Shown here one piece after another: positions 8,855 to 17,814 of a DNA stretch of 64,000 bases; within the stretch, counting starts at the first letter, position 1; every line of letters begins with the position of its first letter. The position numbers and the translations under genes were made by a program. Source of the stretch: DAIDJD01 sp035485275 (lineage in GTDB: Bacteria; Oederibacteriota; JAJYGY01; DAIDJD01); contig DATHOE010000011.1 in NCBI GenBank assembly GCA_035485275.1, positions 82,802 through 146,801 on the forward strand, given 5' to 3'. Under the pieces are notes generated by a model, which ran no database searches, was not told where the DNA came from, and worked only from the letters and a program-made list of their open reading frames with translations.

Positions 8855-8883
8855 TTGACAAAAAATGGCCTTAGATTTATAAA
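8855..8883 (+). promoter_or_regulatory. Promoter of polysaccharide export operon, leaderless
   Basis: TTGACA (8855-8860), a 17-bp spacer and TATAAA (8878-8883). The ATG at 8890 is 6 bp after the -10 box, so transcription should begin at the A of the start codon. This is the strongest promoter match seen in the host part of the window. Confidence 0.85.
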
Positions 8884-8889
8884 ATAGCC

Positions 8890-9699
8890 ATGTTTCAAAG
8901 CAAAGCAATCATAGCTAGCCGGGGCCTAAGGGATGCCTGGCTGCATATTTTTTTAGCTTTTTCTTTTTTCCTATTTTCCACACCTGGAATGGTAAAAGCG
9001 GATCAAGTCCCACCTCCGCAGGCCAAATTGACCCTGTTTGAACCCCAGGACTACCCCCCCTTTCTTATCGGACCGGGGGACATCCTTAAAATTTTTGTTT
9101 ATGGCGAGGGGGTCATACCCGTTAACCTGGGTTCCGATACCGCGAGCGGATCCTCCGTACCCCAAGGGAGCGGTTTTCCGGATGAATATATGGTCGATTC
9201 ATCCGGGGTGATTGTTCTGCCGCTCGCCGGGCAGGTTAAGGTCGCGGGCCTTACCCAGACCCAGGCCGGCGCGGAGGTCGCCAAACATCTGCTGCGCTTT
9301 GAAAAGAATCCGCAGATCACCGTGATCATCGCCGATTCCGCCACCTATGCGGTGTCGATCATGGGCGAGGTGTACAAGCCCGGGAAATACCCGGTGCGGG
9401 GCAATCCGGGCCTGCTGGGCATGCTGGCGGCGGCCGGAGGGCCCACGGAGCACGCCGACCTCAACGGGACCATGCTGATCCGCGGCAATCGGCGGATACC
9501 GCTGCCCTTGAAACAGTACCTCCTGGACGCCCATTGCACCGAGTCCCAGCCCCTCCTTTATCCTGGCGACACGATCATGGTGCCGATGAGCCACTGGCCG
9601 GTCAGTTTCGGCGACTGGGGAGCCATCCTGGGCATCCTCACCGGTATTATTGCCACGGCAGCCATAGTCTCCGAAGCGGAATATCAACGGGGTCATTGA
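8890..9699 (+). CDS. Polysaccharide export protein, Wza-like (Poly_export/SLBB)
   Basis: A 269-aa secreted protein. A hydrophobic signal segment (about residues 20-37) precedes a Poly_export domain (LIGPGDILKIFVYGE, then VDSSGVIVLPLAGQVKVAGLT) and an SLBB-like domain (YAVSIMGEVYKPGKYPV, LAAAGGPTEHADL). It ends in a hydrophobic segment (WGAILGILTGIIATAAIV) that could span a membrane. Family members form the periplasm/outer-membrane export channel for capsule or exopolysaccharide. No lipobox cysteine is evident. It heads the locus and is followed after 60 bp by the chain-length kinase gene. Confidence 0.88.
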   Translation: MFQSKAIIASRGLRDAWLHIFLAFSFFLFSTPGMVKADQVPPPQAKLTLFEPQDYPPFLIGPGDILKIFVYGEGVIPVNLGSDTASGSSVPQGSGFPDEYMVDSSGVIVLPLAGQVKVAGLTQTQAGAEVAKHLLRFEKNPQITVIIADSATYAVSIMGEVYKPGKYPVRGNPGLLGMLAAAGGPTEHADLNGTMLIRGNRRIPLPLKQYLLDAHCTESQPLLYPGDTIMVPMSHWPVSFGDWGAILGILTGIIATAAIVSEAEYQRGH

Positions 9700-9759
9700 C
9701 GCTGGTCCGGGCTCCCTGCGGACCAAAGCACCCCCATACTTCCCATTTCTGAGTTATCC

Positions 9760-11709
9760 GTGATCGATCCCCCGGGCGAAGTGAAATCCTTGGTCGGAGA
9801 GTCCGACGACGAAATCGACTTTCGGGAGTTATTCCGGCGGATATTGAAGCACGACCGGGGCATCGCCGGGACGATGGGCATTTGTTTGGCCCTTGCGTTG
9901 GGCTACTGCCTAGTCACCCCGAAAGTTTGGCAGGCCCAGGTTTCCATCAAATTGCCGGCCAACGCCGACAACAGCTCCCTCCTTCAACAATTGTCCGTGC
10001 CCGAGGGGAACAACAGCGACCTCATGTCGACCTATCTGGAGATCGCCCAGAGCACCAATGTGGCTAAACGCGCGGTCGAGGCGGTGGGGCTGACGGCCAG
10101 CGCGGAATACGCAGACGAATATGCCGAGGCAGGACTGACCGCGGTGGCGGAAACGCTGCAGAAACAGATGACGGTCACGAAGGTCAGCGACAGCACCATC
10201 CTCACCATACAGGTCCGCGCCAGGGACCGCCAGCTGGTGGCCCGGCTGGCCGACGCCCTGGCCCAGGGATTCATCGACGCGAACCTCGATTTTTCCCGCA
10301 TCGGCGCGCGCAGCCGGCGGGTGTTCATCGAGGACGAGATCAAGAGGGTGAAGACGCAATTGAACAGCGACGAGGAGCAATTGCGCGAGTTCTCGTCCAA
10401 GAACAAAAGTTTGACCAGCCTGGGGCAGATCACCAGCCCCGGCGGAGACAGCAACCCCGCGATCGACCCCCTGGTCAAACTGAAGAACGACATCATCTAC
10501 CTGAAGATGGAACGCGCGGAGCTGTCCAGCCGATTCAATGCCGACCATCCGGCCATCCAGAATATAGACGCCCAGATCAAAGCCGCGGAGTCCCAGTTCG
10601 ACCATGCCATGGGGAAATTCCCGACCGACACCATGGATTACAACCGCCTCTCCCGCGACCTGAAGGTGGGCGAAGGCGTCTATGTCGTGCTTCTGGGGGA
10701 ACTCCAGGAAGCCAGGATCAACGAGAACGCCAACGACACGTCGATCGTGGTGGTGGACGGAGCGGAGACCCCGACGGCACCGATTGCGCCGAGAAAAGGC
10801 CGGATTATCCTCCTGGCCCTGCTTGCCTCGGGGATCCTGTCCCTCGCCTTTGTCCTGGCCTGGGATCATTTCAGGCAGGAGGTGGACGGCGAGGAGGAGC
10901 TGGCCAAGCGCAGCGGGCTCCCCTTATTGGTGCTGATCCCCAACTTCAGGCTCGAGAAAAATTGGAGGCCGGAGCTCCCCAAAAAAAGCGGGAATGACCG
11001 GGACCTGCACAGCCCCGCCCATTTGATCGATCAAACATCCTTCGCCAACACCTATTACGCAGAATCCTTCAAGATCCTGAAGACCAACCTGTTCTTCGCC
11101 GGGCTCGGGCCGAAGCGGAAGACCGTAGCCATCATTTCGGCGAACCGCGGGGAGGGGAAGACGCTGTGCAACGCCAATCTGGCCGTCGCCCTGGCCCAAT
11201 CTGGGAAGCGGGTCCTCCTGTGCGACGCCGATTTCCGCAAGCCGACGGTGCATAAAATCTTCGGGGTCAAGGCCAGGGCGGATCAGGGGCTGCCGCTATT
11301 GCTGAGCGGACAGGGGAGCCTGGACCAGATGGTGCTCGCGGCCGAGACGAAGAACCTCTGGCTGCTGCCCTGCGGGGTGAGGGTGCCCAACCCGGTGGAG
11401 CTCCTGGAATCCGAGAATTTCCAGTCCGTCATCGACGGGATGAAGAAGAAGTTCGACTACGTAGTCTTCGACGCCGCGCCCGTCCTTCCGGTGACCGACT
11501 CGGTTTTGCTCGCCTCCAAGTTGGACGGCGTGGTGCTGGCGGCCCGTTACGGCGTCGGCCGGCTGATCGAGGTGGAAAGCGCGGTCAAGCGCCTGCGCAA
11601 AGGGGATCCCCGCTTTTTCGGCTGCATTTTGAACGCCGTGGACATGCAGAAGTACTCCTACGGCTACGGGTACCGTGAAGGTTACTACAGTTATGAAGAG
11701 AAGAAGTAA
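9760..11709 (+). CDS. Wzc-like chain-length determinant and BY-type tyrosine kinase
   Basis: A 649-aa inner-membrane protein with a GTG start. TM1 (about 34-52) is followed by a Wzz-type periplasmic coiled-coil region and TM2 (about 348-367). The cytoplasmic P-loop kinase has Walker A ANRGEGKT (461-468), Walker A' VLLCDADFRKP and Walker B YVVFDAAP. The tail carries a tyrosine cluster (YSYGYGYREGYYSY) typical of BY-kinase autophosphorylation sites. Such proteins control polymer length and export together with the Wza partner, here encoded just upstream. The downstream flippase gene overlaps its 3' end. Confidence 0.92.
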   Translation: MIDPPGEVKSLVGESDDEIDFRELFRRILKHDRGIAGTMGICLALALGYCLVTPKVWQAQVSIKLPANADNSSLLQQLSVPEGNNSDLMSTYLEIAQSTNVAKRAVEAVGLTASAEYADEYAEAGLTAVAETLQKQMTVTKVSDSTILTIQVRARDRQLVARLADALAQGFIDANLDFSRIGARSRRVFIEDEIKRVKTQLNSDEEQLREFSSKNKSLTSLGQITSPGGDSNPAIDPLVKLKNDIIYLKMERAELSSRFNADHPAIQNIDAQIKAAESQFDHAMGKFPTDTMDYNRLSRDLKVGEGVYVVLLGELQEARINENANDTSIVVVDGAETPTAPIAPRKGRIILLALLASGILSLAFVLAWDHFRQEVDGEEELAKRSGLPLLVLIPNFRLEKNWRPELPKKSGNDRDLHSPAHLIDQTSFANTYYAESFKILKTNLFFAGLGPKRKTVAIISANRGEGKTLCNANLAVALAQSGKRVLLCDADFRKPTVHKIFGVKARADQGLPLLLSGQGSLDQMVLAAETKNLWLLPCGVRVPNPVELLESENFQSVIDGMKKKFDYVVFDAAPVLPVTDSVLLASKLDGVVLAARYGVGRLIEVESAVKRLRKGDPRFFGCILNAVDMQKYSYGYGYREGYYSYEEKK

Positions 11710-13282
11710 GCCGGACGTCGGAGACATTGGGTCCAAGGACGGCGCCGGGAAAAATTCGGGGCGCAAGATGCGGAAAGATGCCCCCCGGGAGCAAAGCCTC
11801 TCCCAGGCCGCTGTACGTTCCCTGAAATGGTCCTACTTGGGCGCCTGCGCCAAGGTGGTCTCGTCCTTGGGCGCGGGTATAGTCCTCGCGCGCCTGCTGG
11901 GCCCCCAGCCATTCGGGCAGATCGCAGTGGCCACGGTCCTGGTGGGACTGGGCATGCTCCTGGCCGACAGCGGCTTCGGGGTCTGGCTGATTCAAAGGCC
12001 GACTATCCAGCCCAGGGACATCGAAATTGCCCTGACGTTCCAGCTTTGCTTCGGGCTCATCCTCACGGCGGGCACTTTTTTCGGGGCGGACCAACTGGCG
12101 GGCCTGTTCCAGAAACCGGAGATCGCCCCGGTTTTCCGCGCCCTGTCGCCGGTCTACACGCTGCAGGCCCTTGGCCAGGTGCCGGCGAGCGTGCTGCGCC
12201 GCGGCATGAGGCATAAGAACGTCCAGATAGCGCAAATCGTCTCCTACGTCCTCGGATACCTGTTCGTGGGCGTCAGCATGGCGGCCGAGGGGTTTGGGGT
12301 TTGGAGTTTGATCGCCGCGCAGCTATGCCAGTCCCTCGCTAATTTGGTTTTGCTCGCCTACGTGTCGCGGATCCGGTGGCGCCTCCGATTCGAGAAGCCG
12401 CCGAAGGACTTTTTCGGTTTTGGGGGCAGCGTCCTGGCCTCGAACATCATCAATTGGGGCATAGAGAGCGTGGACATGCTTCTGGTCAGCCGTTTTTATG
12501 GGCTCGTAGACACGGGTCTGTACAATCGGAGCCAGGCCTTGGTCGAGAACCCCGTTTCCTTGCTTGTGGGAAACCTGCAGCAGGTCTCCGTCACGACCTA
12601 CGCGCGGGCCGCCCACAAGCCCCAAGCGGTCGGCAGGACCTTGAAGGCCGTCCTGGGCTTGCTTGCCCTGGTGGTTTTCCCCATCTGCCTGGCGGCGGCG
12701 GCCGTGCCGTCGACCCTGGTCCTCGGCGTGCTGCGCTCCGATTGGAGCGCGGCCGCCCCGATCGTGGTCCCGCTTTTGCTGGCCACGCCCTTTTTCTGCC
12801 TGATGGCGATGTTGGGATCCTACGCGCACGGCGTGGGCCGGCCGGACCTCGAATTCAAGGCCCAGATGCTGTCCTTGGGCCTGGGTTCCGTCCTGCTGGC
12901 TCTGATGGTCCGGTTCGGGTCCTTCAGGCTCTTCGCCTGGGCGGTGGCCGGTTTCATGATGTTGAGGTTCCTGGTGCTCGCGGTCCGGATGCGCGGTCTG
13001 GCGGATTTGGGCCCCCTTTTTTGGGCCAAGATCATCGGCAGGGCATGCGGCCTGGGTCTGGCGGTGGCGGCGTCGGCGAAGGCCGCGGACGCGCTCATCT
13101 CGGGATGGGGCATGCCCCCTGAAGTGCGTTTGTCGGCGGTCATCGTGGCCGCGGCGGCGTCGTCGGGCATCCTATGGTTCGCCCTGAAACGGCGCCTCTT
13201 GTCCACGGATGAACGTTGGCTGCTTCAGAAAATCTCGACAACGGCCGGAGTCCCGGCGCGCCTGGCGGGGGCGCTGTCATGA
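11693..13282 (+). CDS. Wzx-like polysaccharide flippase (MOP superfamily)
   Basis: A 529-aa polytopic protein of the MOP exporter superfamily, with a basic 40-residue N terminus before the first membrane segment (VRSLKWSYLGACAKVVSSLGAGIVLARLLGP is split here by the start of helix 1) and about twelve to fourteen helices. The VLARLLGPQPFGQIA pattern is typical of RfbX/Wzx-type translocases that flip lipid-linked repeat units. The ATG at 11693 lies inside the end of the kinase gene (overlap 17 bp) with GAAGG about 11 bp in front; a GTG at 11675 is the alternative. Its place between the kinase and the glycosyltransferases supports a Wzx/Wzy-dependent pathway. Confidence 0.85.
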   Translation: MKRRSKPDVGDIGSKDGAGKNSGRKMRKDAPREQSLSQAAVRSLKWSYLGACAKVVSSLGAGIVLARLLGPQPFGQIAVATVLVGLGMLLADSGFGVWLIQRPTIQPRDIEIALTFQLCFGLILTAGTFFGADQLAGLFQKPEIAPVFRALSPVYTLQALGQVPASVLRRGMRHKNVQIAQIVSYVLGYLFVGVSMAAEGFGVWSLIAAQLCQSLANLVLLAYVSRIRWRLRFEKPPKDFFGFGGSVLASNIINWGIESVDMLLVSRFYGLVDTGLYNRSQALVENPVSLLVGNLQQVSVTTYARAAHKPQAVGRTLKAVLGLLALVVFPICLAAAAVPSTLVLGVLRSDWSAAAPIVVPLLLATPFFCLMAMLGSYAHGVGRPDLEFKAQMLSLGLGSVLLALMVRFGSFRLFAWAVAGFMMLRFLVLAVRMRGLADLGPLFWAKIIGRACGLGLAVAASAKAADALISGWGMPPEVRLSAVIVAAAASSGILWFALKRRLLSTDERWLLQKISTTAGVPARLAGALS

Positions 13283-14454
13283 CCTTCCGGCTCGGATTGG
13301 CGGGCCCCATAACCGTTTCGAGGCTCAAGCCGTGGCTGGATAAGGGGCAGGACCTTTCCCTGGGTTATGGGGGCGTCCCCGTCACCGACCTCGCGGAATG
13401 CCTTCTCAAGCTGGGATGGAGCCTGGAAATATTCACGCTGGATCCCCTTCTTGGGGAGTCCAAGATTCTGCGCGGGCCGCGTTTGCGGATCCACGTGGGC
13501 ACGCAGCGGAGGCGGGCCAAGCTCAGGGTTTTGGACCATTTCCTGCGGGAGCGGACCTGGCTGCGCGGGAGGATGGCGGCCGCGGACGTCGACCTGGTCC
13601 ACGCGCACTGGACCTATGAGTACGCCCTGGCGGCCCTGGACAGCGGGCATAGGACCCTGATCAGCGCGCATGACGCCCCGAAACGGGTGCTGGCGTTCGT
13701 TCCTGACTTCTATCGCTGGATGCGCCTGTGGATGGCCCGAAGGGTCGTTAAACGGGCGAAACGGATGACCTTCGTGTCGCCATACCTGGAAAAGGAATGG
13801 CGTGAGCATATGGGGTACGCGGGCAGATCCTGGATGATCCCGAACATGGCTTGCTTGCCCGGGCCTGAAGGCGGTGGTGGCCGGCGCCAGGGCGCCGATT
13901 TCGTGTGCGCCGCCAACGGCTGGAATGCCCTGAAAAACACGGCCACCCTGCTCAAGGCCTTTTCATCGTTCCGGGAAAAAAGGCCCGGGGCCACGCTCGC
14001 CCTGCTCGGCTATGGCCATGAGGCGGGCGGGCGGGCCGAAGCTTGGGCAAGGGCTCATGGCGCGGCCGCCGGGGTCGAATTCAAAGGGGCCTTGAAAAGG
14101 CCCGCTTTGCTCGGTTTCGTGCGCACCTGCAGGTTCTATGTCCTGCCTTCGCGGGAGGAGGCCTGCCCCATGGCCCCACTGGAGGCGATGGCCTTGGGCC
14201 TGCCGGTGATCGGCGGCCAGGATATCGGCGGAGTGCCCTATGTCCTGGGCGGGGGGGAGGCCGGGCTCTTGGCGGACATAGAAAGCCCGGAGAGCCTGGA
14301 GGGCGCGATGAGCCGTGTTTGGGAGGACGGGGCGCTGCGGCGCCGGCTCGTGGCGGCCGGCCGCCGGGCGGTCCGTGGGGATTTTTCGCCCAGGTCCGTG
14401 ACCCTGGCCTATATCCGGGCCTATGGTGAGATAGTCGGCAGGGACTTGAGATGA
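13279..14454 (+). CDS. Glycosyltransferase, GT4-type (GT-B fold)
   Basis: A 391-aa GT-B enzyme. The N-terminal acceptor half contains VDLVHAHWTYEYALAAL. The C-terminal half contains a donor-binding region with the classic E-x7-E pattern: SREEACPMAPLEAMALGLPVI. The ATG overlaps the flippase stop codon (ATGA), so translation is coupled. It should add one sugar of the repeat unit on the cytoplasmic face of the membrane. The sugar and linkage cannot be predicted. Confidence 0.85.
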   Translation: MTFRLGLAGPITVSRLKPWLDKGQDLSLGYGGVPVTDLAECLLKLGWSLEIFTLDPLLGESKILRGPRLRIHVGTQRRRAKLRVLDHFLRERTWLRGRMAAADVDLVHAHWTYEYALAALDSGHRTLISAHDAPKRVLAFVPDFYRWMRLWMARRVVKRAKRMTFVSPYLEKEWREHMGYAGRSWMIPNMACLPGPEGGGGRRQGADFVCAANGWNALKNTATLLKAFSSFREKRPGATLALLGYGHEAGGRAEAWARAHGAAAGVEFKGALKRPALLGFVRTCRFYVLPSREEACPMAPLEAMALGLPVIGGQDIGGVPYVLGGGEAGLLADIESPESLEGAMSRVWEDGALRRRLVAAGRRAVRGDFSPRSVTLAYIRAYGEIVGRDLR

Positions 14455-15758
14455 GCGCCGGCCCGGATCCCAGGTCCCATGCGCGTCCTTCCAGGGCATG
14501 GGTGCGCGCGTTTTCGGTGTCGGCAATTTTGTCCGGGATAATCCTCCTGTTCCTGACCAACGCCTACTTCACCCCCTTTTTCAGCAGGGCCAACGTACTG
14601 GGCAAGGGCAGCCAGGTCTCCTTCGCCGAGGTCGACTACTCCCAGGCGCCTTTCCTCTTGTGGCTGACGAGGATGGCCTATTTGTTGGTGGGTTCGGCGG
14701 GGCTGGCCGGTTGGGTGTTCAATATCAGGAAAGTAGGCGCCTATCCCCGCTGGGCCATGCTGTTCCTCTTCGCGTGGTCCGTGGCCCTGGTCTTTGTCCA
14801 CGATTTCAACGCGGAGTGGTTCCAGACCAACGCGCTGATCTACGGGAAGCTGGCCCCGGGTACCATGGTCGTGATGGGGGTGGTCTGTTGGGGGGCGGAC
14901 GAACGGGCATGGCCGACCTTGAAAAAATGGATCATCCGTTTCGCCTGGGTCGCGACCTGGATATTTTTTTTCGGGCTCCTGAAGATGGACGGCGCCAACA
15001 GGTCCGAAGCCTACCGCTGGGTTTTCGAACCGAGTCTGTTTTTGGGGGCCACGGCGATGCTGGTGGCGGCGGGCGGCATGAACAGCCGTGGATGGAGGTT
15101 TTTTGGCGGGATGGTGCCTTTGTTGGCCTTCTTGATTTCCGCGGTTGTCCTGATGGACCGCCTGCAGATCGTCATATTCGCGGTGATGTTGTACTCATTC
15201 CTGATCTTTAGGGATTGGATGAAAAGCCGCAATGTCGAATGGGTGGCGCTTAAATTGGCCGTCTATTCGGTGGTTTTCCCGGCCCTGGCCGCGGCGGCGT
15301 TCGGCGCGTTCGTTTTTTTCGACCAGGGGATCATCGGGAGCTCGGCGAAGATGCTGGGGGCCCGGGTCCTGGAGGACACGAGAAGCCAACAGTTCAGGCG
15401 CTTTTTCCATGATCTTAGCCCCGGCACGGTGGCGATCGGCAACGGGCACATCTTCCAGTCGGGGAGTTTCGGCGGGGGGACCGCGGCGGGGATCGATTGC
15501 GGCTATTTGAACCTCCTTTGGATAGGCGGCTTGCCGCTCCTGGTTCCTTTCTTGTACCTCATGGCTTCCGGGGTGATGAACGGATTTAAGGCCAGGCGGA
15601 CGGAGGACGCCGCCGTCATTTCCTTGCTTGCCGCGGTCGCCGTGGAATATTTCAGCTCGGCTTCTCCGTCCTTCTCCGCGGTGACGGTCATCGCGTTTTT
15701 GTTTCTTGGGCGCGCGCTGAGGCTGGGGCTTGGCGCAAACGGCGCGGGGCGGCCATGA
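14451..15758 (+). CDS. Wzy-like O-antigen/EPS polymerase candidate
   Basis: A 435-aa membrane protein with about ten to twelve hydrophobic helices and no soluble domain. A larger hydrophilic loop near residues 285-350 contains RSQQFRRFFHDLSPGTVAIGNGH, the kind of periplasmic loop seen in Wzy/WaaL-type proteins. Wzy proteins are poorly conserved, so the call rests on topology, length and position between glycosyltransferase genes in a locus that already has Wza-, Wzc- and Wzx-like genes. ATGA overlaps couple it to the genes on both sides. Confidence 0.65.
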   Translation: MSAGPDPRSHARPSRAWVRAFSVSAILSGIILLFLTNAYFTPFFSRANVLGKGSQVSFAEVDYSQAPFLLWLTRMAYLLVGSAGLAGWVFNIRKVGAYPRWAMLFLFAWSVALVFVHDFNAEWFQTNALIYGKLAPGTMVVMGVVCWGADERAWPTLKKWIIRFAWVATWIFFFGLLKMDGANRSEAYRWVFEPSLFLGATAMLVAAGGMNSRGWRFFGGMVPLLAFLISAVVLMDRLQIVIFAVMLYSFLIFRDWMKSRNVEWVALKLAVYSVVFPALAAAAFGAFVFFDQGIIGSSAKMLGARVLEDTRSQQFRRFFHDLSPGTVAIGNGHIFQSGSFGGGTAAGIDCGYLNLLWIGGLPLLVPFLYLMASGVMNGFKARRTEDAAVISLLAAVAVEYFSSASPSFSAVTVIAFLFLGRALRLGLGANGAGRP

Positions 15759-16600
15759 TCAGGATCAGGGTGCTGATCGCGTGCCATGACCGGAGGGAAA
15801 AGACCCTGGCGTGCCTCCGCGCCTTGAGGTCCCAGAGGTCCGCACTTAAGAAAGCCAGGATCGCCGTCTCCCTTTTTGACGACGGAAGCACGGACGGGAC
15901 GGCGCAGGCCGTGGAGAAGGCCGGGCTGGCGGAAAAGGTGTATCACGGGGACGGGAGCTATTATTGGTGCGGGGCCATGCGTTATTTGGTCGAGCGCGCC
16001 GTGAGGCCGGAAGATGACCTGGTCCTGTTCCTGAACGACGACACGGTCCTTATGCCGGGGGCGCTCGCCGAAATGTTGAAGGCCTCGGCGCTCCAGGCCG
16101 ACAAGAGGTCCATCATCGTAGGGGCGATCCGCGCGACGGCGGCGCCCTCCACGACCTACGGCGGATTGGTCCGGGCAAGCAGGTGGCATCGTTTTCGATT
16201 CGTGCGACTGGACCCGAAAGGCCTTATGCAAAAGTGCGACACTTTCAACGGGAACTGCCTGTTGATACCCGGCCGGACCTTGAATCTGCTCGGCGGGCTG
16301 TCGGCGCGCTTTGTGCATGCCTTCGGCGATATCGATCTCGGGCTGCGGGCCGCCGAAGTCGGGATCCCGCTCATCCTGACCCCGGATTACGTGGGCAAAT
16401 GCGATTTGAACGGGAGAAGCCGGCCTAAAGCGACCCTGTCCGAACGGTGGGGAAGCCTGGTTTCGCCCAAGGGCCTTCCGCCCTCCCAACATCTCTATTT
16501 TTGCAGAAGGCACGGCGGCTTTTTTTGGCCTTTGTTCTTCGTGTTGCCCATGGCCAGGCTGTTGGCCCCCGATTTTTCAAGGCGAAAGCGGGGGGTTTAG
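15755..16600 (+). CDS. Glycosyltransferase family 2
   Basis: A 281-aa GT-A enzyme. The N terminus IRVLIACHDRREKTLACLRAL leads to the nucleotide-sugar motif FDDGSTDGT. The metal-binding LFLNDDTVL and an acceptor segment with GLSARFVHAFGDIDLGLRA (ED-like pair replaced by GDID) follow. The layout resembles rhamnosyltransferase-like GT2 enzymes (YWCGAMRYLVE). It overlaps the polymerase gene by ATGA and precedes another glycosyltransferase gene by 3 bp. It probably builds part of the repeat unit. Confidence 0.85.
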   Translation: MIRIRVLIACHDRREKTLACLRALRSQRSALKKARIAVSLFDDGSTDGTAQAVEKAGLAEKVYHGDGSYYWCGAMRYLVERAVRPEDDLVLFLNDDTVLMPGALAEMLKASALQADKRSIIVGAIRATAAPSTTYGGLVRASRWHRFRFVRLDPKGLMQKCDTFNGNCLLIPGRTLNLLGGLSARFVHAFGDIDLGLRAAEVGIPLILTPDYVGKCDLNGRSRPKATLSERWGSLVSPKGLPPSQHLYFCRRHGGFFWPLFFVLPMARLLAPDFSRRKRGV

Positions 16601-16603
16601 ACG

Positions 16604-17731
16604 ATGGCCGCCAAAAAAAGGCTCCTGATCATCCATCCGGCCCCTGCGCCCTACCGCATCGACCTCTTCAATGCCTTGGCGAAGAGGTTCGTGTTGAAGG
16701 TCGTGTTTCTCGACAAAAAAATATGGTACCAGAAGGATACGATCGGAACCTGGTTTAAGGACATCAAGTTCGATTTTGAATACCTGGATTCCGGGATCAG
16801 CCTCATAAACAGAAGGCTAGCCCTGGGTTTGGGGAAGAAGATCGACGCATTCCGTCCCGATGCCGTGGTCACCTCGGAGTTCGGATTTGCGACGTCCTTT
16901 TTGGTTGGGCGCGGCGGCGGCCACAGGCACATAGTCTGGACGGCGGACAACCCGGAAGTGATCCGGGCCGAGAGCCCCCTCCGCCGGGGCTGGAAGCGGC
17001 TCCTGCTTCCCAGGATCGCCTCGCTGATTTTATACTCGAAGGAAACCGAGGATTTTTACAGGCGGAAGCTGGGTTTCAAGGGCGCGGCCGGTATTTGTCC
17101 CAATGTGCAGTCCGAAAAAAATATCCTGCGAAAAGTGGGCGCCGCGGCCGGGAACGCCGGGCGATGCCTTATAAAATACGGCTTGGTGGGGAGGAAGGTG
17201 GTCCTTTATATGGGGCGACTTTCCCCGGAAAAAAGGGTCGACCGCCTGATCAGCGCCTTTTCCCGAATATCGAAAGACGCACCTTATCAATTGGTTCTGG
17301 TCGGATCGGGATCGGAAAGGCAAGCCCTGGAAACGATGGCGCGTAGGCTCGGCATATCGGATCAAGTGCTGTTCATGGGACATCTGGAAGGTCCGGAGTT
17401 TTACGCGTGGTTCAGGCTGGGGTGCGTGCTGGTGCTGCCTTCGGACTTTGAGCCTTGGGGGGCCGTCGTGAACGAGGCCCTGGTCGGCGGGATTCCTGCG
17501 GTCGTTGCCGAGGCCGTCGGGGCGAAGGTCCTCATTCGGCCCGGCCGGAATGGGACGGTTTTTAACCCCGCGAAGGAGGGGGACTTGGAGAGGGCCATCG
17601 AATATTGGCTCGCCTCCGGCCGGCCCCTGGGCAAGGCCGGGATCATGAAGGAGCGGCCGCCGAAAATGGGATCCGCCTTTGACGCGGCCGTGGAGGGCTT
17701 CGCCGGGGCGATAGAATCGCATGCAGGGTGA
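16604..17731 (+). CDS. Glycosyltransferase, GT4-type
   Basis: A 375-aa GT-B enzyme. The C-terminal Rossmann half is clear: KVVLYMGRLSPEKRVDRLI, YQLVLVGSGSERQAL, LFMGHLEG, then VLPSDFEPWGAVVNEALVGGIP with the conserved E-x7-E spacing. The N-terminal half (HPAPAPYRIDLFNALAKRF) fits acceptor binding. It follows the GT2 gene by 3 bp, placing it in the same operon. Donor and acceptor are unknown. Confidence 0.87.
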   Translation: MAAKKRLLIIHPAPAPYRIDLFNALAKRFVLKVVFLDKKIWYQKDTIGTWFKDIKFDFEYLDSGISLINRRLALGLGKKIDAFRPDAVVTSEFGFATSFLVGRGGGHRHIVWTADNPEVIRAESPLRRGWKRLLLPRIASLILYSKETEDFYRRKLGFKGAAGICPNVQSEKNILRKVGAAAGNAGRCLIKYGLVGRKVVLYMGRLSPEKRVDRLISAFSRISKDAPYQLVLVGSGSERQALETMARRLGISDQVLFMGHLEGPEFYAWFRLGCVLVLPSDFEPWGAVVNEALVGGIPAVVAEAVGAKVLIRPGRNGTVFNPAKEGDLERAIEYWLASGRPLGKAGIMKERPPKMGSAFDAAVEGFAGAIESHAG

Positions 17732-17814
17732 AGGCGGGGCCATCGGTCCCGGTGGCCGCGGGACGAATGCATGGAATTCCGGGGCTCGGATTCCGGACCT
17801 GAGGGGTTTCTAGC

